Positions 51,717 to 61,663 of a stretch of 64,000 nucleotides of DNA are shown in pieces. This DNA comes from Asparagopsis taxiformis (lineage: Eukaryota; Rhodophyta; Florideophyceae; Bonnemaisoniales; Bonnemaisoniaceae), in the NCBI GenBank assembly GCA_030407315.1, contig JALQPE010002155.1:49680-113679 (forward strand), in the 5' to 3' direction. The stretch's first letter is position 1. The number at the start of each line of letters is the position of its first letter. Position numbers and translations under genes: made by a program. The notes under the pieces are model-generated. The model had not been told where the DNA came from and did no database searches. It saw only the letters and a list, made by a program, of their open reading frames with translations.

Positions 51717-52994
51717 TGTGGGACTCGTCCCGTATTGCGCTGCGAGCGGTCGCGGGAGGGACAATTCCAGGCGTCTGGAATGGGCGCCAGGAGGGTTCGC
51801 TTAAGCGGTACGCTCGAGAGCGTGAGTGGGTACTCGATAGGGAATCAGCCGCGAAGAGCCGCGTTGGGGATCACTAGCCGCGGTGACGTGGCAAGGCAAT
51901 TGTCGCCCAAGGGCGAATGGGCGCGTGCCGCCTTGCATTGGCACCGGGCCACATTGCTTGCGCGGGACCCTTCGGCGAGCGTGCAACGTGTAGCGATATA
52001 GGCGCGATTAGTCACACACGTGTGCGAGCGGGAGGATTCTCCCGTTACCGTTGTGCACGTGTACGTTACGGCTGGCCGTTTCTATTAGTTTACACGTAGC
52101 AACGTAGCAGCTTACTCTGTAAGGCCCCTGGGCCGCATAAAACCCCCCCACAAGGTCCATTGGACGCCGGACCGGGACCATTGGTCCTGGTCCGGCCCCG
52201 GCAGTCTCGTTGACCATTTAAGGTCAACGGACTAACCACTAAGCTACAATAAAGGCAGATCGTCTCGGTTCCAAATCTTTCGACCGTGGTCGTTTAACTT
52301 ACAACTAAACGGCGGCGGCAGTTCCCTTACCGGATACCCGCTGCTCCGTTTCGATCTCCAATTGGGGATCGCTCGCACATTTCCCCAATTGCCCGCCGCG
52401 AGCCCCCTCCGGCGGGAGTGCACGTAGATTGCCCTTGGGCATTTCGTCTCCGCGGTGGTGGACCACCTTCCCCCTTCTTTTAACGCCGTCAGGCGACCGG
52501 GAGTGGCCTCCCGCCCACCGGGACAAGGCTACCGACTGGGAGCGCTGTCGGTTCGGCACTCCCACCCGGTCAACCGAGCTAACGCCCGTGGGCTTCTCAA
52601 TCGGTCTCGACCGCAGCCGCCGGCGGTATCACAGTTGCGGAATCCGTCGTGTGGGCAGCCACGCGTGGAGGCGACCACAATTCCCCGCGGGGATCCATCG
52701 CGCTAAGTGCCTAGTTAACCCTTAAGCGGGTTGAGGACGGCCACGGCCGATAGATCCCTCCGGCAGGTTAGATCCAGCCCTCCCGGACCCCGCTCTACCA
52801 CCCGCTACCGGGTTGGGAGACAAGTGTCCGGGCTCCGAGGGATCGATCCACCCGACACCGCCCTCGGGCTACTAGGATCGCACGAGGCGCCAGCCTCGTG
52901 GAATCGGCACTCTCACTCGTGAGTTCGAAGCCTTATCCCTATCCTCTAATCCTCCTCGGAGGTATAATCTATCTACAAGGGCTAAGGTCCTACA
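51717..52994 (+). repeat. 3' LTR of element 3, 1278 bp
   Basis: Near-identical to 37943-39221; differences include gtgggact versus gtgggcct, one A fewer before the C run, and g/a, t/c and a/c changes in the last 250 bp. Confidence 0.95.
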
Positions 52995-53189
52995 TATGTC
53001 ATCAAAATAAATCTAACATGATGCCATCATGACATCACTCGATGACATAGCCAACTAGATACTTCTAGGCGTAACAGCAAGTTACTTTCTAGCAGCCTAT
53101 AGTATATGAGTAAACTTAGTGTAACTTGTAGTCTCTAGAATACAATAGTTTATGCTGGCCATTTCTGGCATCATCTTCAGTTCGTTACA
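52995..53189 (-). repeat. 5' LTR of element 2, second part
   Basis: Starts with the duplicated tatgt and continues the LTR to ttcgttaca. It is followed by gcagt, the target duplication of element 2. Confidence 0.95.
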
Positions 53190-53734
53190 GCAGTGGTGAA
53201 CTCGTGGATGGTAGCGGAGGGAGTAAGGAAGAAAATTGCATGCGATAGTTGATATTCCGGTTGATTGCGTATGCCGTAGATCACGAATCTGATTTTCGTC
53301 GATTCGTTGGAGATGGTGGGCTATTCGGTGCCTTGCATTTTGTTACGAATTGTGGTTTGTCTTCGGATGTAGTCTTCGATGGTCTCACCGACGTTGAGGA
53401 TATTGCTTCTCGCTTCGTCCTCGAAAATTTTGGGGTCAATTTTGGTTCGCTCAGTGACTGGGATGCGACCTTTTTGAAGGAAGAGATGCAGAGGGAGTCA
53501 AAGCGATTCGGGGGGTACTGTGTATGTGATAGTTTTGAGAAGGCTGGAAATGATGATAAGGGAGAGGCGATCTTGATGGCACTTGTAATAGGCGAAATTA
53601 GAGGGGTCAGAGGGGGCTTTGGTTAATGCGTTGAGTTGATCTCCGAGGCAGAGGTTGGAAGTAAGAGCATGAAGGGTGCGGAGCCAGACTGGGAAATTTT
53701 CAAGTTCGAGGGGAGGGAGGTGTGTGCGTTTCAT
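53190..53734 (-). pseudogene. Copia-like gag remnant, upstream part
   Basis: The minus strand starts MKRTHLPPLELENFPVWLRT and includes YYKCHQDRLSLIIISSLLKT, then (with frame or stop breaks) EARSNILNVGETIEDYIRRQ and TTIRNKMQGT. The pattern of FxxWL, then a helix with D-Y-I-x-R-x-T-x-R-N-K-M-x-G-T fits Ty1/copia-type Gag (UBN2-like). At 53190 it is cut by element 2 and continues at 32207. It is therefore the oldest layer of the nest. Confidence 0.65.
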
Positions 53735-53760
53735 GATTTGGGGGAAAAGGCGGAGGCATG

Positions 53761-54630
53761 ATCGCGGGCAATGGGCGCTTCAAGTTCGATAACCTATTTG
53801 AAGAGTGTGCCTCCGACGAGTACCTCTTTTAGTTTATTCAGGTAGTTGAGTTAGTTAGGTATTATATTCTGTCCTGTGACTGGCGGTGGTCTCTGTGACA
53901 GGCTGTCTTTTATTTGCATGCTATCAACAACGGCAACATCATTGTCCTGACAGATTTGTCAGGATAATAATAATGGACAGCCTGTCGAAAAGACCGCCGA
54001 CGGTCCTGAGATCAGAAGTAACATGTAAACAACCTAACCATAGAACCGAATAAACCAAGGGTCTCTTCCAACAAGATTCCCATGTTTTAGGTACGGTAAA
54101 GAAATTGTTCTAAATTATTTTGTACAACTTTTGGAAGCCCCGTTCCACATCTCCCCAGACCATAGCAGTCCAGGAGTGAGCGCTGAGCAAGCACCGCTGC
54201 TATTTCAAATTACCCATAGATTATCCACATGGCCCTGCCAAATTCCTCCATTGCCGAATATCTCGGCTATTGATGAATAAATCGGTATTTTGACAAAACC
54301 AAAAACTTTTAAACTTAGTAGGTCTATTTTGGAAATAAGCACTACTTTTAGGCAATGCGGGTAGTTTTTGCGAAATTACAAAGGATTTAATTCAAAGGTC
54401 TTTATTTCCACATGATGCAAAATTAGTATGAAACCATATCATTGGTCCAGGTGTTGCAAAGAACAAAGTAATTCTATTGGTAGTGCGCCCCGAGCCAGCA
54501 TCTGCGTGCTGGAAAGGTGCACGGACAGCTGTCGGGGATGTAGTCTCCACTTTTTTGTATTTCAACACACATCTCGAGGTGTTTTTTTGAAAATTTCTGA
54601 AATAGTTGCCGCCGCCGTTGAAATCTTCAC
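53761..54630. other. Intergenic, no gene seen
   Basis: AT-rich, with a direct-inverted cctgacagatttgtcagg element near 53950-53966. No supported frame. Confidence 0.5.
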
Positions 54631-54633
54631 CGT

Positions 54634-55151
54634 TCAGCGATTTTTTTGCTTAAACGCACCCCCGGCACCCGGGGCTCCACCGCCGCTGTGCATCAGGTCC
54701 GCGTCCTTCACCCCTGTGGGGTGCCGAACCCCTGGTCACTGAGTTCAGCGTTGGACATGCCTCCCTTTCGTGGAACTTACGTTTGTTTCTAATGTGTCCA
54801 CTGCGCGTCTACAGGTAATGAGTGTCATTATCTCATCAACGGCGGGCGTAACGCAAACTGACTACTGGTGAAAGCAGTATTCTCAGGCTCAATTTCAGCG
54901 ATTTTTTGCATTAACGCACCCCGGGCGCCCTGTCCATCAGTTCCATGTCCACCTTCCCTGCGCAGTGTCCAACCCCTGGTCAGTCACGAGATCAACGTGG
55001 GGTATATAGGCCCCCGTCGCTCGGAACTTACACTTGTTTCTAATGTGACCTTTGCACATCTACTGGAAATGAGTTTCATCATTTCATCAAGTGCGTGCGC
55101 AACGCGAAGCTGACTACTGGTGAAAGCGGTATTGTCAGGTTCGAACTGCGC
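54634..55151. repeat. Tandem duplication, 260-bp period
   Basis: ttcagcgatttttt recurs at 54634 and 54894. The two copies share aacgcacccc, acccctggtca, cggaactta and gactactggtgaaagc in the same order, with moderate divergence. Confidence 0.8.
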
Positions 55152-55235
55152 TTTTCTAGCGCGTCACATAAGGATTGCAAACTGGTCACCTGTGATCTAC
55201 TGATGCGATAAAGATGGCTGGAAGGATCTACTGGT

Positions 55236-56324
55236 TTATTGATCACGAGGATAGGCATCCGATAACCGATGGTACCGAGCGCTTCTCCTCAAAGGCCTTG
55301 GATGATATTCCTCCTCACGCATAGGCGAGGCGGACATCTCGTCCACTCCAGAATCCTCCCCTCCATCCACACTGCCACCCATCACGTTCTCCAAGGCATT
55401 GGAATCGCTGCCGCTGCCTGTCTCCTCGGAAAGATTAGGAAACACCTGAGGGTTCTCCTCAGACGATACCCCGCTCTCTCCATCATCTTCCTCCACCTCT
55501 GTTAACTCATCCAGCGTACCAACCTCAAGGCTCTGTGAAGACACAGACACCGCAGAGGTAGTACTAGTTGCGGGGCCGGCCGTAGCGTTGGCAGCAGATA
55601 TCGCAGCCACCGTAGCATCGTGATCGTGACTACTACCGGCAATCAAGGCAGCAGAAGCAGCAGGGACTCCAAAGCTGGTAACTTCTTCATCGTCCCAAAT
55701 TCCTCTGGCCCTTGTTCGCAAATCTTCCGCAAATCTCCTGGCATCTCTGTCTCTTCTCTGCAGTTCTGCGACAGTCAACGGTACATCCAATCCAGGAACC
55801 AATTCAATTTCATCACTCCTCATTTGTGGCGGCTGCGGAAAGCTTGGGCCTGCCTCTCCTTGGTTATCCCACGGTGGTGGTGCCTGACCGTGAGAGGCTC
55901 CAGATCTCATCTGGCTCAGATATTGGCGCCAAAGGTCCTCAACCATATTGTGGTGAGCCTCCTCACTCTCTCTACGTGCAAGCCTCCACATGTCATCAAA
56001 CATTTCAATATATTCGTGACTAGGCCTCACCCGGCGTGGATTATGAGCGTGGTCTGTAGACTGGCCCTGTCCATGACGATAGGATCCGTTCAGCGGAGTA
56101 GTTTCAGTCGCATGAGTCTGTTGCTGTCTGCGAGCCAATATTTCCTTGACCGCAATGTAGGACAAGGACAACAACAGAGCGATGGTAAGTAGCAGCAAAG
56201 CAATATGTTCGGAAAATGAGTCGTCAAGAGCCGAGTCAACCATCTTCTTCAATTCGGTCCAAGGCAGCTGAGTTCGCTTAACGTTCTCTTCAATAGCGCG
56301 CAGATCGTTCGTAAAAGGATGCAT
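55236..56324 (-). CDS. Single-pass membrane protein with acidic tail, unknown
   Basis: 362 codons from MHPFTNDLRAIEEN to TAA. One clear membrane segment near residues 41-60 (IALLLLTIALLLSLSYIAV) is preceded by a short N-terminal part without signal-peptide character, so a type II or tail-out orientation is possible. The remaining 300 residues are polar: a charged region (EYIEMFDDMWRLARRESEE), a Pro/Gln-rich part, then an Ala/Ser/Thr-rich and strongly acidic region (TEVEEDDGESGVSSEENPQ) and a basic end (PRPLRRSARYHR). No catalytic motif is visible. No intron is evident. It is likely a host gene; function unknown. Confidence 0.6.
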   Translation of the reverse strand: MHPFTNDLRAIEENVKRTQLPWTELKKMVDSALDDSFSEHIALLLLTIALLLSLSYIAVKEILARRQQQTHATETTPLNGSYRHGQGQSTDHAHNPRRVRPSHEYIEMFDDMWRLARRESEEAHHNMVEDLWRQYLSQMRSGASHGQAPPPWDNQGEAGPSFPQPPQMRSDEIELVPGLDVPLTVAELQRRDRDARRFAEDLRTRARGIWDDEEVTSFGVPAASAALIAGSSHDHDATVAAISAANATAGPATSTTSAVSVSSQSLEVGTLDELTEVEEDDGESGVSSEENPQVFPNLSEETGSGSDSNALENVMGGSVDGGEDSGVDEMSASPMREEEYHPRPLRRSARYHRLSDAYPRDQ

Positions 56325-59300
56325 ATTGAGATTCTCGATGTTGGTAAGTTTGTTAGTTGATGTTGGTGCTGGGACGCAGTTTTTCGAGAGTGTGATGCCC
56401 TCTTATACTATTTTTCGTGCTGCTGAAGTTCTACGAGGTAGAGCAGCGGTGAAATCCGGTTTGAATCGCCGTACATTCGCCCGAGTTCGAACTTTGTAAA
56501 CTGATTTCATGCTGCGTTTGTTTAATAGAAAAGTACAAATGAGTGGCGTTATCAGAGAATCGGTACACATGAGTAAATGGTTCACATCAAAAGTATACCG
56601 CCGTATAAAGTCATGAGCATGGGCCGGTCTACCGACAGTGCGCTGTACTCGATGCTTTCGAGTTTTTCCCCCGCGCAACAGCAAAGCGCCATCTCAAATC
56701 CAATCAATCATTCAAAATCCATGGCCGATGAAAACCATCTAAGTCGAATGTTACTGGCTTTGCGAGTGCTCAAGCGATTTGCGACCTGTCGTGAAACTCC
56801 ACAGTTGGGTTCAGTCAACACGAAAACCGCATGCATACTTCTATAGCTTTACCTCCAACCTTTTCTTGTGCGATGTTTCCACTTCACTGGTTCATGTTGG
56901 CTCGGCTCACTAGTAATACCCATTTCCTGAGTATTCTCCTTCCTTGTACTGATCCCCTACACAAATGGGCACTGGCGACAAACAGACTATCCGCGAGTCA
57001 TAATTTCTCCTTCTACTTTATCTCAAGTTATTTCTGTTCTGACCATTTCCCGAGTGCAACCGGAGCACACAAAAAGAGAAAATGGATTATTATCTTTCTT
57101 CTTACAATACTGCTGCCTTTGGCTGTCCTGGCCATTGCATGAAAAATGTGCTGGTCGAAGAACGATGGTGCTCTTCTTCAAAAAAATTAAAGCGTCCGCC
57201 ACTATCCCAGTGCCCCCACTCAAAACTAAGCTGGGAAGAAGAACTAGAATCGATGAAGCCGCAATGAGAATCTGAAAGGTATGGATCCTTGAATCGCTCG
57301 AAAGAAAGCAAGCTTGAAGTTTTTCGTTAGGCAGCGGCCATTTACAATCCTTCAACTCATGTACCAGTCTACGAGCTTCCACTTCTACCATGAATCTGAG
57401 AAGTTGGGTGATTACTTGTCGAGTTGTGCTCTTCTTTTAGGCGAAATCCTCCTGTGCGCCATCCAAACATTTCGCGGATAGTCAAAGGCTTCTTTCTTTC
57501 CTTCCTTCTGCTAACTCTGATTTCCAAATGATCACGTAATAGCGTCCTCGTGCCTTCCACAGTGCAGCAGTGCTGTTGGCCTCCGAGTATCCGGCCGATC
57601 AAAGTTCCCGCAGTTTCCTAGCTTAATGTAGGCCACTTACATTTTGGGAATGCTGATCACATCTCCTCGCTGTTTCGAATGATGTATTGTGCGTTTCAAT
57701 AGGTAAGCTGCTCTGGTAAATTTTTGCCACTCCTTGATTTGGATGAATGCGCAGTCGCGGGCACTGAAGCGTTCAATTCCTACGAAAAGCTCTTTGGTGA
57801 ACCTCTCTTCATCTCCTATTGTTCCAATATTCGTGCTGACTCGTATTGATCATTTCTCGCCAAAACCTAAGTCATCGCATTCTTCTAACATTCCCCACTT
57901 GTAGATTAGAGTTTCGTCCAAACGTTGTTTTCAATACCATCACCTTTTTTGCGATCGCAGTCTCGAGCCTCGTTCAGGACGGGGTAGTATGACAACTTAT
58001 CAGCATCGATGAACCCATTTCCAGGATCCAAGGACTATGAGAGAAGAGAGTGTTTTGAAATTTTGTCATCGGTAGGGTAATCCTCTCACTGTGCTTGCTC
58101 ACGAATATTACTGCTTTGCGAGATGTACGTATACGTCCAGACGGGTACGAATTTGGCTGAAGCATTCCATATATGGCACAGGCGACATATGCTCAAATCG
58201 TTTTCTGCCGTGGTACGAAATAAAGCGTCTTTCCTCATGAGTACATATAGGATCGTAGATTTAAGCAGAAACACGAGCCTTTTCAACCTGGTCGCTGCGA
58301 CAAAAGAAATACATAAACTTTGGTTGTTGTCAGAAATCGTCGTTCCAGGGTACATCTTTGAGTGTATCTTTCCGTTGTAGGTGATCAATCTTCCACGCAA
58401 CGGTAAACCACATATGTCTCATAGGCATTGTGACGTAATAGTTTTGCCGCTCTAAAGCCGTTCAAGGTTCACCCCTTCCGAAGATTATATCGCGCGCAGG
58501 AATCGATTATTTGGTTACCATAGTATCTTGGTTACATTATGCTAGCGAGATTTATGCGGGTTTCCGAGGCTGATTCCAGCATATCCAGTACATAAATCAA
58601 TTGATCATCATGAACTCAAAGTAGGAATGACGTCGGTATACAATTTGAGAAACATAGGACATTTTTCAATTCGACCCGCGCAAGTGCTCTTTGGTTCTCT
58701 CATGAAGCAATAAGTGCGATCCAACGATATTGTAATCAAAATTTCACTCGTCAAGCAGGTGAACCGAAAGCATCCACGATATTTCGGCGAACTCTCACTG
58801 CTTCCTGATCTGAACCCTGACTTGAATCTTCTGTGCGGACGAACTTCTGTGGTCGGAAAGGACAATTAACGAAGAGTTAAGCATGACAATTCTCGATCGG
58901 AACTTCTCACTGTTCCGTTTTGTAAAAATTGTGTGAAGCTCCAGTTTGCGCGTCAAATTACGAAGAGCTTCTAGTTATTCTCTTTCTAACTCAGCAAGAA
59001 ACTTACCTGTCGATAGCTAGAGAACAAGAGTCTCACTTGAGAAGCCATTTCTTTTCTTTCGTCATCGTGGTTGAACTGCGATTTGTTTCGTTTGATTCTA
59101 TAGCAAGAAAAATGTCCTATCTTCCTTGACAGGAAGCATCTGAAGATGAAAAATTTGAAGCTGGAGAGAGATTTAGTGAATGAATAGTTGGGTGTGAAGG
59201 ACTACGGAGTATCCACGAAACTTTGCCCATTCATGAGGAGCAGGTGCATGCTGGTAAAATCATCGTTTGAGATTCGAATTGCGAACAGAGAAAAGGAAAA

Positions 59301-59350
59301 TGAGTCACTCCATTGTATTCAACCCAATTCACTGAAGGAAGAGCAATTTC
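56325..59350. other. Intergenic, no supported gene
   Basis: Several frames of 60-122 codons on both strands (for example 57023-57391 minus) show no domain or paralogue. I cannot separate small genes from chance frames here. Confidence 0.4.
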
Positions 59351-59980
59351 TTACGAAGAGTCCTCATAGCGTGCACGGCAGATCGGGCACCTTTGCATAT
59401 CGTCTTTGGACAACCAAGACTCCAGACAAGACGTATGAATGACATGCGAGCATTTTCCGCGAGAGACAGGACTCATTCCCAAAGGTTCAAGGCAGATGAC
59501 ACATGGGTCATCCTTTACATCATCTTCAGCTGGGGTGCTCTTTAGCGTACCCTCGTAAGAAGATCGAGCCATTTTCGCTATGTCCGCTTGATGAAGAGCA
59601 GCGAAGAACGGAGAGGGAGGCTCGTTCGGAAACTCGCTATCGTCAACGTGTGTCGGAAGATCAGACCGACGAGAACGACGGAAGGGGTTGCGATTGAAAA
59701 GGCCAAAAGTGCGGCGAGAAGATCTTTGAAACGCATGAAACAAAAGACCCAGTAGAAGGCGGGCGGCAGACTCGGGTAAATCACGCCAAGTAATTCCATT
59801 TCGTTCAAGTTCTGCAGCAGAAGTCATTTTGAGAGCACGACGGCAGGTAAATATGATTACGGAGCAAACGTACAACACCAGAAACGTACCCGCTGTCTGA
59901 GCACTAATAACCATCGCTAACGCACCAGTACTGCATGTGCTGATCTCGTTGCATCCGGTCATTATCGGGAAAGGGAACAC
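59351..59980 (-). CDS. Membrane RING-H2 protein, probable E3 ubiquitin ligase
   Basis: 209 codons. A hydrophobic segment near residues 21-45 (ISAQTAGTFLVLYVCSVIIF) suggests one membrane span. The C-terminal RING-H2 finger spans about 159-203: CVICLEPL, then CSHVIHTSCLESWL, then CPIC. The C3-H2-C3 arrangement with a Trp before the last Cys pair is typical of ATL-type ligases, which recruit E2 enzymes at membranes. The middle is Arg-rich (RNPFRRSRRSD) and Pro-containing. ATG at 59980 is the first of the frame; a later ATG (MTGCNEI) is possible. No intron is visible. Confidence 0.85.
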   Translation of the reverse strand: MFPFPIMTGCNEISTCSTGALAMVISAQTAGTFLVLYVCSVIIFTCRRALKMTSAAELERNGITWRDLPESAARLLLGLLFHAFQRSSRRTFGLFNRNPFRRSRRSDLPTHVDDSEFPNEPPSPFFAALHQADIAKMARSSYEGTLKSTPAEDDVKDDPCVICLEPLGMSPVSRGKCSHVIHTSCLESWLSKDDMQRCPICRARYEDSS

Positions 59981-61135
59981 GGACGAGAGAAGGGTTGGAC
60001 TTGGAGCCAGAAACGTTCGCGCGGAGGGGGTAGAGGATGGAATGGGGCATATGAAAGGCAGCCGAGAGCGTTTAAAGAATGGTGCGAGACCTAGTGTTGG
60101 CAGAACGTCTGCGGTAGAATTTTAGCGGGAAGTGTCACGCATCAGGTGTTTTGATATATTGAAGAGCCGTGGCGCATTGTACTGGCCAATGAGAATGCGA
60201 TCCTCCACAACCAACTTTTCAAAATAACCGAATTTCTCTCATAGCAGACAGTGAATGAGGCCGTGTCACGCAAAAAAACCGAGAGCTAAAATGACTTTCC
60301 ATCCATGACATGAAGCCCTCATCGCTTTGAACCTTTCTTGATGAGCGTTAAAATGAGCCAGAAGAGGCTACTTCATCGCGAAGTCAAGAGATATCAATAT
60401 AATCTTAGACCCGCTTCAGCGCGAATGAACGGAGGTCCCAGCGGAAAGCACTGCGCTAAAATCAATTTTCTTCAGCGCACCCGCCATCTCAGGTTTTCCT
60501 CCCACTTGCTCTCTTCGTTCACCATTCATTGAATTCAAGAGATGCTATGCGAAAGGCACCAGTTTTCGCTATCTTCCACAAACTCTCTTCACTTGCGCCT
60601 CTCTAAATTTGGAAGAACACAATGTGAGTCTCGCTCGTTGCTATCTCCAGCATTGCGAAAGATAGCCGTTTTTCGGTTCTCGGGAGATGGCAAAGATCAC
60701 AGTGCTTTGTAAACTGATAACATGATCCGTATTCCAACAACACCAGGTCAGGAAAAACTGTGCACCAAGGTTTCAGCTGTTTTTCTCTTCCCGACGACAA
60801 TCGCTCACATAATCTACTCTGCGTGACAATAATAATATGGGAACAGAAACATTCCAAAGTGGATTCAGTAGTCTTTCTCGAAACAACGAGGGACTCTGAG
60901 AAGGTGCATCTGTCGACAAAGAGATCGCTCAACCTGCTGCACAAAGTCAATGCAGCACTGGAAGAGCACGAATTATTGCAAAAACTTACATGTTGAAAAT
61001 GGGATCTTCATCTTCAGAAAGAGCTCTAACTGTGATAAACGATACCCGGTGGAATTTCAGACAGATATTTCTTCACTTCTCAACGAATATTTACATGTGT
61101 TGTGGTTGAGGACCATACCGCAAAAGAACAAAAAT
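59981..61135. other. Intergenic, no gene seen
   Basis: No frame longer than 115 codons and no domain recognised. Confidence 0.5.
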
Positions 61136-61663
61136 CTAACTACCATTCAAACTACTTGTAACATGCCTTCTGGGTACAAATGAATAATTCATCTCAGGGC
61201 CTGCCTCGCGTCGTTTACTTCTTGACGGGTTTTTTTCGAGGTCCTTGCAAGCTTTGCATGCATGCCTCCTTATCACGTTCCACAGTTCGAAACAAATCCT
61301 GTGAATAGGCATCCACGAGTACCTTATGTCTTCCACGCCAGCCTCTTTCGGGAGAAGGGGGCCGCGGCAAAAGGGACAAATGTTCTGTCCGTACTTCTGG
61401 GACACGATTGTCATCGTTAGATCGGACATTCCTTGTCCAGGAAGTTCGCACGGACATTCCTCCTTGTCGCTGTCATGGTCCATGGTTTCCATAACGTAGT
61501 CCATTACGTCATGAAATTCGCTCCCAATAATATCACCCATTTTTTCAGGGCAGTGAAGTTTTTCGGCGAGTTGCGAAATCTCTTCGCTCGTGTCCTCTGT
61601 TTTGATATCCTTCGATTCGGACGCAGTAGTACTGTCCGTCGTTTCATTCTTTGAGAGAGGCAT
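61136..61663 (-). CDS. Small cysteine-rich, possibly zinc-binding protein
   Basis: I start it at the ATG of MPLSKNETT (61663) because the 29 upstream codons are not protein-like; the open frame begins at 61750. The N-terminal part is acidic and Ser/Thr-rich (TTASESKDIKTEDTSEEI). The C-terminal half has spaced Cys/His pairs: CPCELPGQG, ICPFCRGPLLP, HRICFELW and HACKACKDL. The ICPFCRGPL segment looks like the second half of a RING-type finger, but the first half is atypical, so a RING variant or another treble-clef fold is possible. It is a neighbour of the RING-H2 gene on the same strand; a functional link is not shown. Confidence 0.5.
   Translation of the reverse strand: MPLSKNETTDSTTASESKDIKTEDTSEEISQLAEKLHCPEKMGDIIGSEFHDVMDYVMETMDHDSDKEECPCELPGQGMSDLTMTIVSQKYGQNICPFCRGPLLPKEAGVEDIRYSWMPIHRICFELWNVIRRHACKACKDLEKNPSRSKRREAGPEMNYSFVPRRHVTSSLNGS

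Larger units (their letters stand above)
37943..52994 (+). mobile_element. 15-kb chromovirus (element 3)
   Basis: Inserted into an LTR of element 2 with 5-bp duplication tatgt (37938-37942 and 52995-52999). LTRs of 1279 and 1278 bp begin TGTGGG and end CCTACA, and differ at about seven positions and one indel, so insertion was recent. Internal order: PBS, gag, protease, RT, RNase H, integrase, chromodomain, 2.6 kb non-coding with tandem repeats, an antisense spliced gene, polypurine tract. Its size is about twice a usual Ty3 element. Gag and pol contain several single-base frame breaks. Confidence 0.95.
32208..53189 (-). mobile_element. Ty3/gypsy element 2, minus strand, itself interrupted
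   Basis: LTRs 32208-32569 and 37773-37942 plus 52995-53189 start TG and end CA with short inverted ends (tgaaacgaa / ttcgttaca). A 5-bp duplication gcagt flanks the whole (32203-32207 and 53190-53194). LTR copies differ at about 8-9 of 360 positions plus two small gaps. Internal order on the minus strand: PBS, structured leader, gag, protease, RT, RNase H, integrase, chromodomain, polypurine tract. Pol carries frameshifts and in-frame TAG codons, so it is inactive as read. Confidence 0.95.
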
